Assembly: GCF_020991125.1 (NCBI RefSeq)
Contig: NZ_CP087715.1
Span: 1,639,501-1,703,500 of the forward strand
Length of the DNA stretch: 64,000 bases
Direction of reading: 5' to 3'
Source: Microbulbifer celer
GTDB lineage: Bacteria > Pseudomonadota > Gammaproteobacteria > Pseudomonadales > Cellvibrionaceae
The notes under the pieces are model-generated. The model saw only the letters and a program-made list of their open reading frames with translations. It did not search any database and had not been told where the DNA came from. Of the stretch, positions 9,970-20,320 are shown piece by piece. A program made the position numbers and the translations under genes. The stretch's first letter is position 1. Each line of letters opens with the position of its first letter.

Positions 9970-10248
9970 TCAGGACAGCCTCTTCAGTACCTCTTTGGCA
10001 AACTTGAAGTAAACGGTATACACCTCGGGTTCTTTGCCTTCCTCTTCAACCACAAAAAACGGAGCGCGATTTACCTGCAGTTTCTGCGCGAGTTGCATGC
10101 CGGCACTTTCCGGGTCCCTTTCATCGGCAATCAGAACGTTATCAAGATATCGTTCCTGATCATTCTCCTTGAGCTTTTGCTCCACGTCCTTACATTTGGC
10201 ACACAGGGATCCGTCTGCAAGGATTTTCTTTACCAGGGTAATCTGCAT
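9970..10248 (-). CDS. Small thioredoxin-fold protein with CxxC motif
   Basis: 92-aa cytoplasmic protein. Cysteines at residues 16 and 19 (CAKC) stand before a predicted helix, and a VNRAPFFVV segment about 45 residues later matches the cis-proline loop of thioredoxin-like folds. It ends KFAKEVLKRL. The N-terminus is short, with ITLVKKILADG replacing the usual beta-alpha start, so it is glutaredoxin-sized rather than a classic thioredoxin. I chose the ATG at 10248; the open frame extends 16 codons further but without a clear ribosome-binding site. It converges on cysB, which hints at a role in sulfur reduction, but that is only proximity. I do not recognise a named family. Confidence 0.75.
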   Translation of the reverse strand: MQITLVKKILADGSLCAKCKDVEQKLKENDQERYLDNVLIADERDPESAGMQLAQKLQVNRAPFFVVEEEGKEPEVYTVYFKFAKEVLKRLS

Positions 10249-10450
10249 TGGCAACCGCCTTGTTGAAATGCAGCGCTCCCGCTGCAAAAGGTACAAACTC
10301 TGAATAGACTGTGGGCATCGGAAGTGGCCCAGACTGGCGCGAAATCTAGCAGAGCAGTGGCGGCGGCGGAAATACCGTTGGGCAATAGATTTATAACTTT
10401 TGCGGTGGGTTTTCCGATCGGATGGATACGCTGGGTGGCCGCCGGCGTCG

Positions 10451-11842
10451 CTATCGTGCCTGATGCTTTTTGTCGATGGCAGCGAGAAACTCGCTTTCCA
10501 GCGTCTCCAGTAACAGGCCGACTTTCTGCAGGCACTCGCGATGTTCGGCAGCAGGGTTCGAATCCGCCACTATCCCACCGCCAGCTGCACACTGTAAGCG
10601 TCCGTCACTGGCGGTCAGCGTGCGGATGGCGATATTGGTATCTGCTCGCCCACAGGTGCTGATGTAGCCGATACTGCCGCAATAGATGCCGCGAGGGCTC
10701 AGCTCGAGCTCGCGAATGATTTCCATCGCGCGACGCTTGGGAGCGCCGGTAATGGAGCCGCCGGGGAAGCAGGCTGCAAGCACATCGGTAAACTCCTGCT
10801 CATCCGGCAGTTGCCCGGTCACCGTGCTTACCAGATGGTGCACATTGGCAAAACTCTGTAGCGCGAACAGCTCCGGCACGCGGACACTACCGCGCCGACA
10901 CACCTTGCCGAAATCATTGCGCAGCAGATCCACAATCATCAGATTTTCTGCCCGATCCTTGACGCTCTGCGACAGCGCCTCGGCATAGTCCCGATCCGCT
11001 TGCCGGGTTTTACCCCGGGGTGCCGTCCCTTTGATGGGCTCGGTTTGCAGCTGGTCACCATCGGCATGGATAAAACGTTCCGGCGAGAGGCTGAGTATCT
11101 GGCCGCCGGGCACTGAGAGATACGCAGAAAAAGGGCCTGCGGCCACTTTGCGCAACGCCAGATACGCCCCTAACGAATCGCCCTCAAACTCTGCGGTAAA
11201 TCGCTGGGTAAAGTTAGCCTGGTAAATATCACCCGCGCGGATGTAATTCAGAATCCGCTGGACCTGCGCCTGATACTGTTCCGCGGTGAACTCGTGGCGA
11301 AACCGACTGCTGAGTGAGAATGTCTCGGCGGTTGCAGGTTGTGTCCAGTCAATGGCCTTGAAGCGCGCGCTCAGATCGCGAACCTGCGCTTGAGGCGTCG
11401 CCGGATGTATGACGAGATGACTGTTGCGCAAGTGATGATCCGCGATAAATGCCCAGCTATACAGGCCAAAGAATCCGGCCGGCAGCGGTGTTGTGCGCTT
11501 GTCTGATGGTAGGAAGTTGCCACGGTGTCCCAGCTCGTAACCGGCGAACCCGATCGCGCCGCCACTAAACGGGAGTTGGCTGTCAATTTCCTGGGGGGCC
11601 AATTCGCACAAAAGGTCATCTACCGCGGCGAAAGGCGCCGTTGTGCCTGCACCCAATGTCAGCTGATTGAGCGGGTCTGCACTGATGATATCGAATCGCC
11701 CGCGATTCGATGCCGGCACGCCAGAGTCCAGCCACACAGGCATTGGCAGATCCAGGACTGCACACATTGCCTGCGCGGTGTTGGGGGAGTAGGGCAGTGA
11801 GATTATTTGCACAATATCGACCAGATGCCTGTTGAACCGCAA
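10451..11842 (-). CDS. pabB: Aminodeoxychorismate synthase component I
   Basis: 463-aa subunit that converts chorismate and ammonia to 4-amino-4-deoxychorismate for folate synthesis, with a PabA glutaminase supplied from elsewhere. The N-terminal half has GGAIGFAGYELG; the chorismate-binding domain (about residues 190-455) shows AGDIYQANFTQRF, SLSPERFI, TEPIKGTAPRG, ENLMIVDLLRNDFGKVC and FPGGSITGAPKRRAMEII. The PIKGTAPRG lysine is the catalytic nucleophile of PabB, distinguishing it from TrpE. The frame appears to start at TTG (11842) behind a G-rich stretch; no in-frame ATG is found nearby. Downstream pabC is not adjacent. Confidence 0.92.
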   Translation of the reverse strand: MRFNRHLVDIVQIISLPYSPNTAQAMCAVLDLPMPVWLDSGVPASNRGRFDIISADPLNQLTLGAGTTAPFAAVDDLLCELAPQEIDSQLPFSGGAIGFAGYELGHRGNFLPSDKRTTPLPAGFFGLYSWAFIADHHLRNSHLVIHPATPQAQVRDLSARFKAIDWTQPATAETFSLSSRFRHEFTAEQYQAQVQRILNYIRAGDIYQANFTQRFTAEFEGDSLGAYLALRKVAAGPFSAYLSVPGGQILSLSPERFIHADGDQLQTEPIKGTAPRGKTRQADRDYAEALSQSVKDRAENLMIVDLLRNDFGKVCRRGSVRVPELFALQSFANVHHLVSTVTGQLPDEQEFTDVLAACFPGGSITGAPKRRAMEIIRELELSPRGIYCGSIGYISTCGRADTNIAIRTLTASDGRLQCAAGGGIVADSNPAAEHRECLQKVGLLLETLESEFLAAIDKKHQAR

Positions 11843-11942
11843 TTCAGGCCCCCTGCGTAAAACCGAGCCGGAGAGGCGCCGCCGAGAGGGGACTTCAAAG
11901 AGGCGCTACTTTACTCGAAATTACCGGGATATCACTATCAAT

Positions 11943-12788
11943 CTAGCTGATTTTTCGCTCGATTCCGGCTTGTGACATCAGTCGTGTAGCGAGCTCTTCA
12001 ATGGAGAGCTCTGTGGCGTCAAGGCTGGGAATCTGGGCGCGGCGCAGCATCTGTTCTACCTGACGCACCTCAAACTCGCATTGCTCCGGAGACGCATAGC
12101 GACTGTTGGCGCGTCGTTCCTGACGAATACTCATCAAACGCTTGGGGTCAATCGTGAGTCCGAACAGTTTGTGCTGGAAGGGGCGCAGAATTTTCGGCAG
12201 TGCTGTTGAGTCCATATCCTCTTCCGTGATCGGGTAATTGGCCGCTCTGAGCCCGAACTGCAGCGCCAGATAGAGGCATGTTGGGGTTTTGCCGGAGCGC
12301 GATACACCCACCAGGATCACATCCGCGCGCTCGAACTCCCGGGTGCGGCGCCCATCGTCGTTATCCATGGCGAAGTGCACGGCATCAATCCGCTCACTAT
12401 ATCGTTGGTCATTGGCGATACCGTGGGAGATCCCCACTGTATGCGCGGGATCTGTACCAAACAGGTTGGCCAGCGGTGCAAGATAACTCTCAAAGACGTC
12501 CAGCATCAGCGCGGAACACTGGTGCAACTGCCGGCGAATCTGGTCGGAGACGATACTGGAGATAATGATGGGCTGCAGGCCGGACTCCTCGGCTGCCGCC
12601 TCGATACGGCGGAGCACCTGGGTGACCTTGGTGTCCGAATCGATGTAGGGCAGGGTAACCTGCTCGACGGATTGCCCCCGAAACTGTGCGAGCAGGCTGT
12701 GTCCGATGGCCTCTACCGTCAGGCCGGTACCGTCGGAAACAAAAAAAGCGGTGCGCTTGCGACGGTTGGTATCGATGTCCGGGGTCAT
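11943..12788 (-). CDS. ppsR: Phosphoenolpyruvate synthase regulatory protein (kinase/pyrophosphorylase)
   Basis: 281-aa bifunctional enzyme of the DUF299/PSRP family that inactivates PEP synthase by ADP-dependent phosphorylation and reactivates it by Pi-dependent dephosphorylation. Features are the N-terminal FFVSDGTGLTVEAIGHSLL, VFESYLAPL, the GISHGIAN and AMDNDDGRR segments, and the P-loop-like GVSRSGKTPTCLYLA at about residues 159-173. Divergent from its target ppsA with 218 bases between them, the usual arrangement in gammaproteobacteria. Confidence 0.95.
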   Translation of the reverse strand: MTPDIDTNRRKRTAFFVSDGTGLTVEAIGHSLLAQFRGQSVEQVTLPYIDSDTKVTQVLRRIEAAAEESGLQPIIISSIVSDQIRRQLHQCSALMLDVFESYLAPLANLFGTDPAHTVGISHGIANDQRYSERIDAVHFAMDNDDGRRTREFERADVILVGVSRSGKTPTCLYLALQFGLRAANYPITEEDMDSTALPKILRPFQHKLFGLTIDPKRLMSIRQERRANSRYASPEQCEFEVRQVEQMLRRAQIPSLDATELSIEELATRLMSQAGIERKIS

Positions 12789-12902
12789 AGTATTTGATAT
12801 CTCTGATTGGGCGACTTTATTGTTCCAGAAGATTGGCAGGCCTTTGGCGTGCAGTGTACCGGCTACCGGCAGTGCGGCAAAACAGGGGATTCACAGCGAT
12901 TC

Positions 12903-12970
12903 TTGTAGAAAAATTACAACATTTTAACCCGAATTTACGGGGTATTATTTACAAAACCCATCCTTATAAT
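12903..12970 (+). promoter_or_regulatory. Possible ppsA promoter with upstream dyad
   Basis: A perfect TATAAT lies at 12965-12970, 36 bases before the ppsA start; no good -35 is seen at 17 bases. An inverted repeat TTGTA-N7-TACAA at 12903-12919 sits about 46 bases upstream of it and could be an activator or repressor site serving ppsA and ppsR. Confidence 0.4.
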
Positions 12971-13006
12971 CTGCGCCACTAAACAGCAGTTGCAGAGGGT
13001 ATTCCA

Positions 13007-15382
13007 TTGACCACTTACACACTCGAATTCGCCAAGCTCGGCATGGCGGATGTCGACAAGGTCGGCGGCAAAAACGCATCTCTCGGCGAGATGATTTCTT
13101 CCCTGGCGGATGCCGGTGTCAGCGTACCGGGCGGTTTCGCGACCACCGCAGACGCGTTTCGGGAGTTCCTCTCCAGCGCTGATCTGGACACCCGAATCGC
13201 CGAGCGCCTGAAAGGGCTCGACGTAGAGGACGTGACCGCCTTGGCCGCTGCCGGGCAGGAGATCCGCCAGTGGCTGCTGGATGCGCCGTTCCCGCAACAG
13301 CTGGAAGCGGAGATCCGCGCAGGCTATGACGCCCTCGGTGGCGGTAACACCGCCGTGGCTGTCCGTTCTTCTGCCACGGCAGAAGACCTGCCCGACGCCT
13401 CCTTTGCCGGCCAGCAGGAAACCTTCCTGAATATCCGCGGAATTGACGCGGTGCTGACGGCGGTGAAGGAGGTCTTCGCCTCCCTCTACAATGATCGCGC
13501 GATTGCCTACCGGGTACACACCGGGTACGCAGATGTAGGCGTAGCGTTGTCCGCGGGCATCCAGCACATGGTGCGCAGCGAAACCGGTGCTTCCGGGGTG
13601 ATGTTCACCCTCGACACCGAAAGCGGATTCCGCGACGTGATCTTCGTGACTGCCGCCTATGGCCTTGGCGAGACCGTTGTTCAAGGTGCGGTGAACCCGG
13701 ACGAATTTTATCTCTACAAGCCGGCTCTGGAAGCCGGGCGACCGGCAATTCTGCGCCGCAATCGCGGCAGCAAAGCCATCAAGATGGTCTATGACGACAG
13801 TGGCGACTGCGGCCGCTCGGTCAAAACTGTGCCTGTAGAGGAAGCTGACCGACAGCGTTTCGCGCTGACCGACAAAGAGCTTACCAACCTGGCCCAGCAA
13901 GCGCGCAAGATCGAAGATCACTACCAGCGCCCGATGGATATTGAATGGGCCAAAGATGGCGACAGTGGCAAGCTGTTTATCGTACAGGCGCGTCCGGAGA
14001 CTGTCCGCTCCCGCGATAGTGGCAGCAGTATCGAGCGCTACAAGCTGCACGAGCGCGGAGACGTGCTGTGTGAAGGCCGCGCCATTGGCCAGCGTATTGG
14101 CTCTGGCCGCGTGCGGGTGCTGGAGTCTGTGGAAGACATGGCCAAAATGCAGGACGGGGAAGTACTGGTCACAGATATGACCGACCCGGATTGGGAGCCG
14201 GTGCTGAAAAAAGCCAGCGCCATCGTGACCAACCGCGGTGGCCGTACCTGTCATGCGGCCATTATTGCCCGTGAGCTGGGTATTCCTGCGGTCGTGGGTT
14301 GTGGTGATGCTACAGAGAAGCTGACCACCGGGACACCGGTTACCGTGACCTGTGCCGAGGGGGATGCCGGGTTTGTCATGTCCGGTGAACTGGATTTTGA
14401 GCGCTCCCTGACCGAGATCAGTGATATGCCCGAGCTGCCGTTCAAGATTATGCTCAATGTGGGTAATCCGGATCGTGCTTTCGCTTTCAGCAATGTACCC
14501 AACCAGGGCGTTGGCCTTGCGCGTCTCGAGTTTATTCTCAATCGCATGATCGGCATCCACCCCAGAGCGCTACTGGAGCTGGATCGCCTGCCGGAAGACC
14601 TGCAGCAGAGCATCCGCAACCGTATCGGCGGCTACGCATCCCCTGAAGACTTTATCGTTGAAAAACTGGTAGAAGGCATTTCCACGCTGGCCGCGGCGTT
14701 CGCACCCAACCGCACCATCGTGCGTCTGTCAGATTTTAAATCCAACGAGTACGCACACCTGGTGGGTGGGCAGATGTATGAGCCCAGTGAAGAAAACCCG
14801 ATGCTGGGTTTCCGCGGGGCCGCCCGCTATCGCTCCGAAGATTTCCGCCAGTGCTTCGCGCTCGAGTGCCGTGCATTGAAGAAAGTCCGCGATGAAATGG
14901 GGCTGACCAACGTTGAAATCATGGTGCCGTTTGTTCGCACCCCGGACGAAGCCCGTCAGGTGGTGGAACTGCTGGAGGCCAATGGTCTCAAACGCGGTGA
15001 AAATGGCCTGAAACTGATCATGATGTGCGAATTGCCCTCGAATGCCCTGTTGGCAGACGAGTTCCTACAGTACTTCGACGGCTTCTCAATCGGCTCCAAC
15101 GACCTGACTCAGCTTACTCTGGGGCTGGACCGGGATTCCGGCCTGGTGGCAGAGCTGTTTGATGAACGGGATCCGGCAGTCAAGATCCTGCTTACCCATG
15201 CGATCCGCGCATGTAAAAAAGCGGGCAAGTATGTGGGTATCTGTGGCCAGGGGCCTTCCGACCACAAGGACTTTGCACAGTGGCTGATGGACGAGGGGAT
15301 CGACAGCGTCTCTCTCAACCCGGATACAGCGGTAGATACCTGGCTGTATCTGGCCAATGAACAGAAAGAGCAGCCTCACTGA
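13007..15382 (+). CDS. ppsA: Phosphoenolpyruvate synthase
   Basis: 791-aa enzyme that converts pyruvate plus ATP to PEP, AMP and phosphate, the first step of gluconeogenesis from pyruvate or lactate. N-terminal ATP-grasp domain with [31 protein letters not shown] and a QARPET closing segment; central swivelling domain with the phospho-histidine in [15 protein letters not shown] (about residue 415); C-terminal TIM barrel with [17 protein letters not shown] and [15 protein letters not shown]. The start is TTG at 13007 after GAGGG. A strong terminator follows, so it is monocistronic. Activity is controlled by the divergent ppsR product. Confidence 0.97.
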   Translation: MTTYTLEFAKLGMADVDKVGGKNASLGEMISSLADAGVSVPGGFATTADAFREFLSSADLDTRIAERLKGLDVEDVTALAAAGQEIRQWLLDAPFPQQLEAEIRAGYDALGGGNTAVAVRSSATAEDLPDASFAGQQETFLNIRGIDAVLTAVKEVFASLYNDRAIAYRVHTGYADVGVALSAGIQHMVRSETGASGVMFTLDTESGFRDVIFVTAAYGLGETVVQGAVNPDEFYLYKPALEAGRPAILRRNRGSKAIKMVYDDSGDCGRSVKTVPVEEADRQRFALTDKELTNLAQQARKIEDHYQRPMDIEWAKDGDSGKLFIVQARPETVRSRDSGSSIERYKLHERGDVLCEGRAIGQRIGSGRVRVLESVEDMAKMQDGEVLVTDMTDPDWEPVLKKASAIVTNRGGRTCHAAIIARELGIPAVVGCGDATEKLTTGTPVTVTCAEGDAGFVMSGELDFERSLTEISDMPELPFKIMLNVGNPDRAFAFSNVPNQGVGLARLEFILNRMIGIHPRALLELDRLPEDLQQSIRNRIGGYASPEDFIVEKLVEGISTLAAAFAPNRTIVRLSDFKSNEYAHLVGGQMYEPSEENPMLGFRGAARYRSEDFRQCFALECRALKKVRDEMGLTNVEIMVPFVRTPDEARQVVELLEANGLKRGENGLKLIMMCELPSNALLADEFLQYFDGFSIGSNDLTQLTLGLDRDSGLVAELFDERDPAVKILLTHAIRACKKAGKYVGICGQGPSDHKDFAQWLMDEGIDSVSLNPDTAVDTWLYLANEQKEQPH

Positions 15383-15415
15383 TAACGCGTACGATCAACG
15401 CCGTCATCCTCTAAG

Positions 15416-15454
15416 AACCAGATGGAAGGGGCAGCCCCTTTCATCTGGTTTTTT
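15416..15454 (+). terminator. Intrinsic terminator after ppsA
   Basis: Long stem built on AACCAGATG/CATCTGGTT plus an inner AGGGGC/GCCCCT, ending in six T. Confidence 0.9.
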
Positions 15455-15791
15455 GTTGTTGATTTCTGAAAATACAAGCTTTAACGCGAAAATTACCCGC
15501 ATTCCTGACGGAATGAATTTGCTACCACACAGGCCTTTCACGGCCATTCGTTCTCCACTGGCACACCGTACAACCTTGCGGGACCTACAGTCCCACACTA
15601 TGCAGATTGCCAATTCTGCTATCACGTATTTCTCGAAAGATAAATTCTGTCTAAGCATCGGCGCCCCTCGCAATAGAATCGAGACAAGTGGGTACTTGTG
15701 CGAGAGCAAAAAGGGTTTCACCTGAGCCCCGTGCGCAAACCCCGGTTATTGAGCTTGATTCTTGAGAGAGTGACTTCAGAGAGGTACCGAC
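15455..15791. other. Gene-free stretch between ppsA and the L,D-transpeptidase gene
   Basis: No convincing coding frame. It contains the dyad ACAAGT-GGGT-ACTTGT (15684-15699) about 90 bases before the transpeptidase start, which may be a regulator site or stem-loop. Nothing else is recognised. Confidence 0.6.
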
Positions 15792-16454
15792 ATGCTGAAA
15801 CCTGCGCAGAATTTCCACCCAAATACACGCCAGGTCGGATCCCCCGGCAGGTACACAAAAAGGGTTACACAAGCGGTTCACGGGTGCGTGGGCGCTGCCC
15901 AGGGAACGCTCAGTCCTCTTTACCTGCTACAAATGTTCTTGCTCATTCTGTGCCTGTTTGTGGCTGGTCCGGCATTGGCACATGGTAGTAACTGGTTTGA
16001 TGAGCAGGCCGCGGCCAGCTCTTCGGGCTCGCCCTCTATCCGGATTGATTTGTCAGAGCAGAAAGCTTACTTCTACAAGGGCGGACAGCTGGTTGGTGAA
16101 TCGCTGATTTCCTCAGGGAAAAAGGGGTTTCGGACCAGTCCGGGTAATTTTCGCGTACTCGCCAAGCGTCCAAATCACCGCTCCAGTATTTACGGAAGCT
16201 TTGTAGACCGCAGTACCGGCCGAGTAGTAAAGGCAGATGTTGATACCCGCAAGCACCGTCGTCCGCCGGGCACTTATTACCGCGGGGCAAAAATGAACCA
16301 CTACATTCGCTTTAACGGCGGGATTGGTCTGCACGCCTCTGGCCATGTGCCGCGCTACCCTGCATCACACGGTTGCGTGCGGATGCCCCCGCATATGGCC
16401 CGCGTGTTTTTCCGCTACTCGCGTGTGGGTATGCCAGTAAAAGTCACGTACTGA
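15792..16454 (+). CDS. L,D-transpeptidase (YkuD domain) family protein
   Basis: 220-aa envelope enzyme expected to cross-link peptidoglycan or attach proteins to it by an active-site cysteine. A basic, polar stretch of about 45 residues precedes a hydrophobic segment (MFLLILCLFVAGPALA), a signal peptide or anchor. The YkuD domain runs from IRIDLSEQKAYFYKGGQ to the catalytic block LHASGH followed by ASHGCVRM with Cys195, then GMPVKV. The start at 15792 follows GAGG with eight bases spacing; an internal ATG at 15933, just at the hydrophobic segment, would give a conventional signal peptide but lacks a ribosome-binding site. Monocistronic, closed by a terminator. Confidence 0.88.
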   Translation: MLKPAQNFHPNTRQVGSPGRYTKRVTQAVHGCVGAAQGTLSPLYLLQMFLLILCLFVAGPALAHGSNWFDEQAAASSSGSPSIRIDLSEQKAYFYKGGQLVGESLISSGKKGFRTSPGNFRVLAKRPNHRSSIYGSFVDRSTGRVVKADVDTRKHRRPPGTYYRGAKMNHYIRFNGGIGLHASGHVPRYPASHGCVRMPPHMARVFFRYSRVGMPVKVTY

Positions 16455-16510
16455 CGGTGCGTTACAAACGGTGCAGTACAAGCAAAGTACTTGTCATGGC
16501 ACCCCCTCAG

Positions 16511-16548
16511 GCCGGGTATTATCCATCGGAAAAATACCCGGCATTTTT
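16511..16548 (+). terminator. Intrinsic terminator after the L,D-transpeptidase gene
   Basis: Perfect 10-bp stem GCCGGGTATT/AATACCCGGC with a 12-base loop, followed by ATTTTT. Confidence 0.85.
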
Positions 16549-16619
16549 ATGCGTTTGCTGTGGCTGGATGCCGATCGCGATACCATCCGGGCTTAATTGA
16601 ACCAACCAGGAGCAGCATT

Positions 16620-17129
16620 ATGCCTCAGCAACGTCAGCGGTACAGCACACCGGATCTTTGTGACGACTACCCGGAACTGGTGCAGGTCGTAGAGCCGATC
16701 TTTGTGAACTACGGTGGGCGAGAGAGTTTTGGCGGTCAAATAGTCACCATCAAGTGCTTCGAGGACAATTCGCTGGTGCGGGAACTGGTGGCGGAAGAGG
16801 GCACTGGGAAGGTACTTGTTGTCGACGCTGGGGGCTCCATGCGTAGGGCCTGTCTGGGGGACCTGTTGGCGGAAAAGGCGTTCAGCAACGGTTGGGAAGG
16901 CATACTGATGTACGGCTGCATCCGCGATGTGGATGCGATTTCTGAACTAGAGTTAGGAGTACAGGCACTAGGCACTCACCCCATGAAGACCGAGAAAAAA
17001 GGTATCGGGGAGCGGGGTATTGCAGTGACCTTTGGCGGTGTGACCTTTAAACCCGGAGAATATCTCTACGCCGATAATAACGGTGTGATTGTCTCTCCCA
17101 AAGCACTTAACGAAGTTGGAAATCACTGA
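16620..17129 (+). CDS. rraA: Ribonuclease E activity regulator RraA
   Basis: 169-aa protein of the RraA/MenG fold that binds and inhibits RNase E (related members act as HMG/CHA aldolases). Recognised by the N-terminal [49 protein letters not shown], the GCIRDV motif and [14 protein letters not shown], which place it with RraA rather than the aldolases. ATG at 16620 lies seven bases after AGGAG; upstream in-frame codons overlap the preceding terminator and were rejected. The following transporter gene overlaps its 3' end. Confidence 0.95.
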   Translation: MPQQRQRYSTPDLCDDYPELVQVVEPIFVNYGGRESFGGQIVTIKCFEDNSLVRELVAEEGTGKVLVVDAGGSMRRACLGDLLAEKAFSNGWEGILMYGCIRDVDAISELELGVQALGTHPMKTEKKGIGERGIAVTFGGVTFKPGEYLYADNNGVIVSPKALNEVGNH

Positions 17130-17958
17130 ATCTCTTTTATTTATACTCGTCCTCCTCTCGGCTCTGGCACATGCTATCTGGAATGCGGTAGTCAAACACA
17201 GCGATGAGAGTTTTCTACAACTCGCGATGATTCGCAGTGTCGGCCTGCTTGCGGGCGCGGCACTGGCGACCCAGGTACCACTACCCGGAATGCAGGCGTT
17301 GCCCTACCTGCTGGGTGGTGCCGTTTTCCAATACCTCTACTTTTTTCTCCTGTCGCGCTCCTACCAAGCGCTGGATTACGGTACCGCATACCCCATTGCC
17401 CGTGGTGTTACGCCATTGATGGTAGCCAGCGCCGCGCTGGTGTTTCTGGACGAGTCCCTGCAGACGCTACAGATTATCGGGGTGCTGCTGATTACCTGCG
17501 GGATATTCAGCCTGATTCTGAAGGAATTGAATGTCGGCACCAGAGGAGTTCTCTACTCACTAGGCACCGGTATTGCGATCACCGGCTACACCACTCTGGG
17601 CGCCGGCGGTGTACGCTCGGCAACGGAGCCACTGTCGTTTGTGGCCTGGCTGGAAATTCTTTCTGGCGGCGGAATTATCCTCTCTGTGCTGGTTACCCGG
17701 CCCCTGAAGGGGCTCGCATTTGCACGTAAGAATTTGCTGCGAAGCTCCTTGTCAGGTGTTCTGGCCACGATGGGGTTCGGAATCGCGTTGTGGGCAACGT
17801 CCATGATGCCGGTTGCTGCCGTGGCGGCGACACGGGAATGCAGTATCCTGTTCGCGTCCGCCATCTCGGTATTTCTTATGAAAGAGCGATTCTCACCCCA
17901 GAGAGTGCTCGGGGCGTTGATCATCTTCTGTGGTATTGGCACGCTGGCACTTGCCTGA
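17089..17958 (+). CDS. DMT/EamA-family membrane transporter
   Basis: About 289 aa with around ten predicted membrane helices in two EamA-like halves: [21 protein letters not shown] at the N-terminus, the conserved [13 protein letters not shown] and VFLDESL in half one, and [20 protein letters not shown] with [10 protein letters not shown] and a final [12 protein letters not shown] in half two. Such exporters move small metabolites; the substrate is unknown. The start is uncertain: the frame has no ATG near the first helix, and TTG codons at 17089 or 17116 are the options, both inside the end of rraA, so translational coupling with rraA is likely. Confidence 0.8.
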   Translation: MSLPKHLTKLEITESLLFILVLLSALAHAIWNAVVKHSDESFLQLAMIRSVGLLAGAALATQVPLPGMQALPYLLGGAVFQYLYFFLLSRSYQALDYGTAYPIARGVTPLMVASAALVFLDESLQTLQIIGVLLITCGIFSLILKELNVGTRGVLYSLGTGIAITGYTTLGAGGVRSATEPLSFVAWLEILSGGGIILSVLVTRPLKGLAFARKNLLRSSLSGVLATMGFGIALWATSMMPVAAVAATRECSILFASAISVFLMKERFSPQRVLGALIIFCGIGTLALA

Positions 17959-18066
17959 TATTAAAAAAGCCAGTCGTTTTTGCCTATAGTTGCAGACAGT
18001 CACTATCACCTACATCACCGTCATCTTCACCACAGTCACCCATTCAAACAGTCATAAAGGATCAGC

Positions 18067-20277
18067 ATGAGCAATCTGCGCCAAAAGTGGATAACTGCGC
18101 CGCTTCTGAAATGGATCAAGAAGGTACTGCCTCCGATTTCAGATACCGAACGGGCTGCAATGGAGGCGGGCGAGGTCTGGTGGGACGGGCAGCTGTTGTC
18201 CGGCAAGCCAGACTGGGATCAGCTGTTGGAAATGGGACCGCCAGAACTGAGCAAAGCAGAGCAGGCATTCCTTGATGGCCCGGTAGAAGAGCTCTGCAGA
18301 ATGATCGACGACTGGCAGATCGCACAGGATCAGGACCTGCCGCAAGAAATCTGGGATTTCATCAAGAAAGAACGCTTCTTCGGCATCATCATCCCAGAGG
18401 AGTACGGAGGTCTCGGGTTTTCTCCCACAGCACACGCGCAGATCGTTACCAAGATCTCCACCCGCAGTACCACCGTTGGCGTCACCGTGATGGTGCCGAA
18501 TTCTCTCGGCCCCGGCGAGCTTCTGATGGCGCACGGTACCGAAGATCAGAAGAATTACTACCTGCCGCGCCTGGCCGATGGGCGCGAGATTCCCTGTTTT
18601 GGCCTCACCAGCCCGGAAGCGGGCTCAGACGCCGCCTCCATGGTCGATAAAGGCGTGGTCTGCTACGAAGAGTACGAGGGCAAAAAGACCCTGGGCATGC
18701 GCGTCAACTGGCACAAGCGCTACATCACCCTGGGGCCCGTGGCCAGTATCCTCGGGCTGGCTTTCAAACTGTATGACCCGGACAGGATCCTCGGCGATGA
18801 GGAAGAATTGGGCATCACCGTCGCGCTGGTACCCACTGATACGCCGGGAGTAACTATCGGTCAGCGTCATTTGCCCGCCATGCAGGCATTTCAGAACGGC
18901 CCCAACTGGGGGAAAGACGTATTCATTCCAATGGAGTGGATCATCGGCGGTCAGGAAAATATCGGGCACGGTTGGAGTATGTTGATGAGTGCCCTGGCAG
19001 CGGGGCGCGGTATTTCACTGCCATCGCTGTCCACCGGCGGCGCTAAAATGGCTGCTCGCACCACCGGTGCCTACGCGCATATTCGCGAGCAGTTCGGTAT
19101 TCCCATCGGCAAGTTTGAAGGAGTACAGCGACGTCTGGCTGAAATCGCCTCTATTGCCTATGTGCTGGACTCAGCGCACCAGACCACCACCAGAGCGCTG
19201 GATCAGGGGCGCAAGCCCGCAGTGGTCTCAGCAATCATGAAAGCCCATGCCACCAATGGCCTGCGCCAGGCAGTGAATGACGCCATGGATATTCACGCGG
19301 GCAAAGCGATCATGGACGGCCCGCTGAACTATCTGGGTAATGTCTACCGCGCCGTACCAGTTGCAATCACCGTAGAGGGCGCGAATATCCTGACCCGCAG
19401 CCTGATGATTTTCGGCCAGGGCGCCATCCGCTGTCATCCATACCTGCTGCAGGAGATGGAAGCCGCCACCAACGACGATGAAAAGGCCGGGGTCGCAGCA
19501 CTGGATGCACTGCTCCCCAAACACTTCCTGTTCCAGGTCAAAACCTTCTGCCGAGCGGTGTTCCACGGTTGGACCGGCGGCCTGTTTGCCAGCAGTCCGA
19601 AAGGGGTTGGTGATGCCGCGAAATACTATCGGCAGATGAACCGCTATTCAGCGGTGCTGACCCTGGTCACTGAGATTTCCCTGATGTCACTGGGCGGAGA
19701 ACTCAAACGCAAAGAGTTGATTTCCGCGCGCCTCGGCGACGTATTGAGCCAGTTATATCTACTGAGTGCAGCGTTGAAGCGATTCAATGACGACGGTAGG
19801 CCGGACGGGGATAAGCCGCTGCTCGAGTTTGCCATGCGCGCCGGAATGCACAATATCGAGGTCAGCCTGATCGAAGTGTTCCACAATTTCCCGATCCGGT
19901 TTGTGGGGCAGATCATGCATTTCCTGACCATGCCCTGGGGACACAGCATCCGCATGGCCTCGGATCGCCAGGCCCGCGCTTGCGCAGAGCTGATCATGCA
20001 GCCCTCGGAAACACGCGATCGTCTTACCGCCGGCGTGTTTCTCGGTCAGGAGGGCGACGGTATCGACCTGGTGGAGCAGGCCTTTCTACAGAGCTGTGAG
20101 ACCGCGCCTATCCGCGACAAAATGAAAAAGGGGGGCGTGCGTGCGCTCAGTGAATCCGCTATCCAGGAGGCACTGGAAAAGAACCTGATCGGTGAGGAAG
20201 AGGCGGACAAGATCCGTAAAACCGCCGCCGCGGTGGATAAGGCGATTCAGGTCGACCATTTTGATGCGTTGAAGTAA
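18067..20277 (+). CDS. fadE: Acyl-CoA dehydrogenase, FadE type
   Basis: 736-aa flavoenzyme for the first step of fatty acid beta-oxidation. The acyl-CoA dehydrogenase N-terminal, middle and C-terminal domains are present ([71 protein letters not shown]), followed by the long C-terminal extension (DUF1974) characteristic of FadE. It is shorter at the N-terminus than the roughly 814-aa E. coli protein and lacks an obvious membrane helix there. The ATG follows AAGG. It is 43 bases upstream of a CoA-transferase gene and probably cotranscribed with it. Confidence 0.92.
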   Translation: MSNLRQKWITAPLLKWIKKVLPPISDTERAAMEAGEVWWDGQLLSGKPDWDQLLEMGPPELSKAEQAFLDGPVEELCRMIDDWQIAQDQDLPQEIWDFIKKERFFGIIIPEEYGGLGFSPTAHAQIVTKISTRSTTVGVTVMVPNSLGPGELLMAHGTEDQKNYYLPRLADGREIPCFGLTSPEAGSDAASMVDKGVVCYEEYEGKKTLGMRVNWHKRYITLGPVASILGLAFKLYDPDRILGDEEELGITVALVPTDTPGVTIGQRHLPAMQAFQNGPNWGKDVFIPMEWIIGGQENIGHGWSMLMSALAAGRGISLPSLSTGGAKMAARTTGAYAHIREQFGIPIGKFEGVQRRLAEIASIAYVLDSAHQTTTRALDQGRKPAVVSAIMKAHATNGLRQAVNDAMDIHAGKAIMDGPLNYLGNVYRAVPVAITVEGANILTRSLMIFGQGAIRCHPYLLQEMEAATNDDEKAGVAALDALLPKHFLFQVKTFCRAVFHGWTGGLFASSPKGVGDAAKYYRQMNRYSAVLTLVTEISLMSLGGELKRKELISARLGDVLSQLYLLSAALKRFNDDGRPDGDKPLLEFAMRAGMHNIEVSLIEVFHNFPIRFVGQIMHFLTMPWGHSIRMASDRQARACAELIMQPSETRDRLTAGVFLGQEGDGIDLVEQAFLQSCETAPIRDKMKKGGVRALSESAIQEALEKNLIGEEEADKIRKTAAAVDKAIQVDHFDALK

Positions 20278-20320
20278 CTCAACCACCACTATGCCACTAT
20301 AACGCCGGCAGGAACCGCGG

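Noticed and set aside
12935..14560. 541-codon open frame antisense to ppsA
   Set aside because: Complementary to a clearly identified ppsA and without family resemblance; shadow of biased codon usage.
15357..15725. Open frames just after ppsA (both strands)
   Set aside because: They run through the ppsA terminator and lack start signals or recognisable protein features.
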